Shown here: in pieces, positions 4,782 through 6,894 of the stretch
How positions within the stretch are numbered: position 1 is the first letter of the stretch
Layout of the letters: every line of letters begins with the position of its first letter
DNA from: Fidelibacterota bacterium
Lineage (GTDB): Bacteria > Fidelibacterota > Marinisomatia > SCGC-AAA003-L08 > D37C17
Assembly: GCA_018671635.1 (NCBI GenBank)
Contig: JABHHG010000151.1
Location: forward strand, 1 to 6,894
DNA: 6,894 bases
Reading direction: 5' to 3'
Position numbers and translations under genes: made by a program
Notes under the pieces: generated by a model
The model's input: the letters and a program-made list of their open reading frames with translations, nothing else
What the model was told of the DNA's origin: nothing
The model's database searches: none

Positions 4782-6894
4782 CTAAAAGGTCAGAATCATA
4801 TTTACTAATGTTACTATATCTAATACATTTACAAGGCCATCACCATTTACATCAGCAGATAGAATTTGGGAATCACTGAATTCTATAGTACCCAAAACAT
4901 AATTTACAATCTGTACTATATCAAGAACATTTAAAGAATCATCACCATTAACATCACCAAGTAACAATGCATCTCCAACATAAAGATATACTGGAATCTG
5001 AACTGATGCTTGAATATTTGTATTGATGTTTAGATATCCAGTATAATCACCTTGCGGTAAATCCATGGTCTCTATTTCTAGATTAATAATCACTTCTTCA
5101 CCTTGATTTATGTCTCCAGAAGTAGTCTCAGATACTATGGATAACCAATCAACGTATTCAGTATAGTCAAAATAAACTGACATTTCATCATGGAAATAGT
5201 TTCCATTATATTCATCAACCTGTAGAGAGGAATTACCAGTATTATCCTGAACTCCAACTGTTGCAGAATATCCACCAACTATATCTCTATAATTAATTTG
5301 AAATTCTCCCGTGGGATATATAACAATTTGAAAATCATAATAGCTTTCAGGAAATTCTACAGTAACCCAGTGTGCAACATTAGAGAACCATACTACTAAA
5401 CGATCATCATTACTATGGTAAAAGACTTCACCCGAACATGATTCGTTACAATTAGAGTTAACTGGATTTAAATCATCCCAAAAACCCATAATAGCATTTA
5501 AGGGGAAATTTGTATTTGGTAAGTTTTGATTATACCATTCAGTATTGTCATCACCAAAGCCAATCCAACCATTTGCATTAATAAAAAACTCAGAATAATT
5601 AACGCCATAAAATGGGAAATCAAAACCAATTAGATAATTATCTGTCCCCCCATCATTACTAGAAAATGAAGCTGTACTACCATCACCTGAAATATCTATC
5701 CAATCATATTCTAATTCTTCATTTAAATCTGAGTCACTCCAAAAATAACCAAAAGCATCTGGACCTCCACCATCTGTAAGAAATGGTGACGATAATGGTG
5801 GGTATGAACGATTAACATTATAGTTAAGAATTGACTCAGACTCACCATCATTACCTATTTCTAATTCTTCGACAACCATTTCTCCTTCGGCTAAAGAAAT
5901 ATTTAATTCTTCTGATGAATATGTTAGATTGGGTACAGGAAGCTCTTCAGGTGCAACAGTTGAAATAAATATAGCCGTATTATCATCCAACTCCATAGAC
6001 TCAATAGGATAATTGTCATTAAAAGTATACTCTAATCCAACATTTCCATACTGATTTTCAATACCAACTGTAGAATAACAACCATGAAGTGGAGTATATT
6101 CATAATAATCACCATCAGAGATATTATTAAATTCCTTGTATTGGATTTTAATTTCACCATCCCCAGTTGGAGTGAAACTATTCTCTGGGTTATAAATTAT
6201 CATCTGAAGTGTATTTTCCTGTGATCCATGATCATGAACTCTCATCTCATTCCATTGAATAATTACATAATTATCATTAATAAGACGATATACGTCTCCT
6301 CCATTATCTGTTGTTAAATCATCCCAAAATGCAGCCACCATGGGCGATGGTCCACCTGCACCTGGAAGGCTATAGTTTCTAAATGCTGCCATTTCTCTAT
6401 CACCAAATGCAATCCAACCATTTGTGCTCACAGTGATTTCATTATACTCAACCCCATAAAACTTAAATGTAAACGGAAGCTGAATCACATCCGTTGAAGT
6501 ATTATTAAATACACCATCACCACCATCAGAAAAATTAAAATTTGTACCTCCATTGCCAACAATTTCAATCCAATCATATACTGGTGCCATTGAATAATTA
6601 ACATCACCAGAATCATATATATAGTATCCATGCTCATCTGGACCTAATGGATCTCCCTCATCTCGCTCCCCAACAGTGAATGTTACATAATCAGAACCTA
6701 CATACCCATTCTCACTTGAAAAATGGAATGGTACTGAAACTATAGATCCATTAATAATAGAATTAGAAGGATGTATAGCAAAATCATTAATTATAAACTC
6801 AGTGTTAGCATCTATTTGATTTACATTTATTGAGTTTGAAGGAAAACTAATTGCACCTTCATTATCTATAAATTCTATTATAATATTTTCAAGA
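4782..6894 (-). CDS. Large secreted multidomain protein with C-terminal dockerin-like repeat (N-terminus missing)
   Basis: The frame runs open from the right edge to the TAG at 4784-4782, giving 703 residues with neither start nor signal peptide in view. An ATG at 6590 is internal: the 101 codons upstream are open and continue the same repeat pattern. Order by window residue: Ig-like segment (1-83); module A opening G-P-D-E-H-G-Y (84-312), with NGWIAFGD and AAFWDDL; Ig-like linker (314-363); module B opening G-P-D-A-F-G-Y (377-577), with NGWIGFGD and MGFWDDL; a BACON-like Ig segment beginning V-D-W-L-S-I (580-639); and a two-loop dockerin-like module (646-703). There are almost no cysteines apart from C172 (local unit) and a CNESC pair in module B. 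Such GPDxxGYY modules commonly trail secreted peptidases, including gingipain-like C25 enzymes, in FCB-group bacteria, so a catalytic domain may lie upstream; that is inference. It is 77 bases from pgsB and probably a separate transcript. Confidence 0.88.
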   Translation of the reverse strand, partial: LENIIIEFIDNEGAISFPSNSINVNQIDANTEFIINDFAIHPSNSIINGSIVSVPFHFSSENGYVGSDYVTFTVGERDEGDPLGPDEHGYYIYDSGDVNYSMAPVYDWIEIVGNGGTNFNFSDGGDGVFNNTSTDVIQLPFTFKFYGVEYNEITVSTNGWIAFGDREMAAFRNYSLPGAGGPSPMVAAFWDDLTTDNGGDVYRLINDNYVIIQWNEMRVHDHGSQENTLQMIIYNPENSFTPTGDGEIKIQYKEFNNISDGDYYEYTPLHGCYSTVGIENQYGNVGLEYTFNDNYPIESMELDDNTAIFISTVAPEELPVPNLTYSSEELNISLAEGEMVVEELEIGNDGESESILNYNVNRSYPPLSSPFLTDGGGPDAFGYFWSDSDLNEELEYDWIDISGDGSTASFSSNDGGTDNYLIGFDFPFYGVNYSEFFINANGWIGFGDDNTEWYNQNLPNTNFPLNAIMGFWDDLNPVNSNCNESCSGEVFYHSNDDRLVVWFSNVAHWVTVEFPESYYDFQIVIYPTGEFQINYRDIVGGYSATVGVQDNTGNSSLQVDEYNGNYFHDEMSVYFDYTEYVDWLSIVSETTSGDINQGEEVIINLEIETMDLPQGDYTGYLNINTNIQASVQIPVYLYVGDALLLGDVNGDDSLNVLDIVQIVNYVLGTIEFSDSQILSADVNGDGLVNVLDIVTLVNMILTF
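4785..4958 (-). other. Dockerin type I-like domain at the protein C-terminus
   Basis: The last 58 residues hold two calcium-loop motifs: D-V-N-G-D-D-S-L-N-V-L-D and, about 36 residues later, D-V-N-G-D-G-L-V-N-V-L-D. Each is followed by a helix, I-V-Q-I-V-N-Y-V-L and I-V-T-L-V-N-M-I-L. Asp1, Asn3, Asp5, Asn9 and Asp12 of the loop are all kept. This is the F-hand pattern of type I dockerins. In cellulosomes dockerins bind cohesins, but in many non-cellulosomal bacteria they simply end secreted proteins. No cohesin is visible here, so an attachment or stabilising role is inferred. Confidence 0.9.
4977..5156 (-). other. BACON-like Ig domain next to the dockerin
   Basis: The segment starts V-D-W-L-S-I and continues with a Gly-x-Ile-x-x-Gly turn, an alternating strand V-I-I-N-L-E-I-E, then L-P-Q-G-D-Y-T-G-Y-L-N-I-N-T-N and a final Q-I-P-V-Y-L strand. 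The W-L-S...G-x-Y-x-G-x-L-x-I-x-T-N pattern is characteristic of small Ig-like domains (BACON and relatives) in secreted proteins of Bacteroidetes and allied phyla. It probably acts as a spacer or binding module. Confidence 0.65.
5163..5765 (-). repeat. Protein-level repeat, module B (GPDxxGY / NGWIxFGD)
   Basis: This second copy keeps GPDAFGY, YDWIDISGDG, FPFYGVNY, NGWIGFGD, GFWDDL, FQINYRD and ATVGVQD in the same order as module A. It is shorter by about 28 residues. It carries a C-N-E-S-C pair after FWDDL that module A lacks, a possible local disulfide in an exported protein. The copies are in tandem, separated by an Ig-like linker. Confidence 0.8.
5805..5954 (-). other. Short Ig-like linker between modules A and B
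   Basis: Residues here run L-N-I-S-L-A-E-G-E, then a strand M-V-V-E-E-L-E-I-G-N-D-G-E and S-I-L-N-Y-N-V. This is the 'strand, G-x turn, strand with G-N-x-G, then L-x-Y-x-V' pattern of a seven-strand Ig-like repeat that often precedes GPDxxGY modules. It is only about 50 residues long and may be part of a larger domain. Confidence 0.5.
5958..6644 (-). repeat. Protein-level repeat, module A (GPDxxGY / NGWIxFGD)
   Basis: This is the first of two diverged copies in the secreted protein. Shared landmarks in order are GPDxxGY, a run of acidic residues, YDWIxIxGxG, PF-x-F-x-FYGVxY, a strand ending in NGWIxFGD, a proline-bearing loop, FWDDL, a strand with a Trp, a strand ending I-x-I-x-Y-x-x (IKIQY) and a ST/AT-VGI/VQ motif. 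The nucleotide sequences differ too much for recent gene conversion to be evident by eye. The fold is probably a beta-sandwich. Confidence 0.8.

Noticed and set aside
6588..6590. ATG as the start of the dockerin-bearing protein
   Set aside because: The frame is open for 101 further codons to the right edge, and those codons contain the GPDxxGYY opening of module A. The real start is outside the window.
1..6894. CRISPR arrays, tRNA/rRNA genes, insertion sequences
   Set aside because: No spaced direct repeats, cloverleaf or rRNA-like sequence, transposase motif or terminal inverted repeats were found on reading both strands.

Overview
All recognisable genes in this window lie on the minus strand, so transcription runs from right to left. 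The DNA is AT-rich. TAA, TAG and TGA all act as stops at gene ends, and clear AAAGGAG ribosome binding sites precede two genes, so this is ordinary bacterial coding. A lipoprotein, an outer-membrane-type beta-barrel and a giant secreted multidomain protein ending in a dockerin-like calcium-loop repeat point to a Gram-negative organism. The combination resembles the FCB superphylum, and most of all Candidatus Marinimicrobia (SAR406)/Neomarinimicrobiota. That placement is inferred from style and is not proven.

The right third (4782-6894) is the C-terminal 703 residues of a large secreted protein whose start lies beyond the right edge. It holds two diverged copies of a beta-rich module that opens with GPDxxGY and contains an NGWIxFGD motif. 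Each copy is followed by an Ig-like segment, and the chain ends in a two-loop type I dockerin-like module. A catalytic domain may lie upstream, outside the window.

After a 77-bp gap comes a tightly packed operon (4704 down to the left edge). It begins with pgsB, pgsC and pgsW, the membrane-bound machinery of the poly-gamma-glutamate (capsule) synthase type. PgsB is the ATP-dependent amide ligase, PgsC its small membrane partner, and PgsW a double-anchored protein that often accompanies them. No PgsA/CapA gene is visible. Three exported genes without clear family names continue the operon: a 148-residue signal-peptide protein, a 367-residue predicted outer-membrane beta-barrel, and a lipoprotein cut by the left edge. 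Every junction overlaps by 1-8 bases or abuts directly.

The most interesting reading is that these six genes form one envelope-spanning system. In it an inner-membrane PgsBC synthase makes an anionic gamma-linked polymer, PgsW handles it in the periplasm, and the small exported protein, barrel and lipoprotein provide outer-membrane passage or anchoring. The synthase part rests on strong motifs. The export part is inferred from gene order and predicted localisation.
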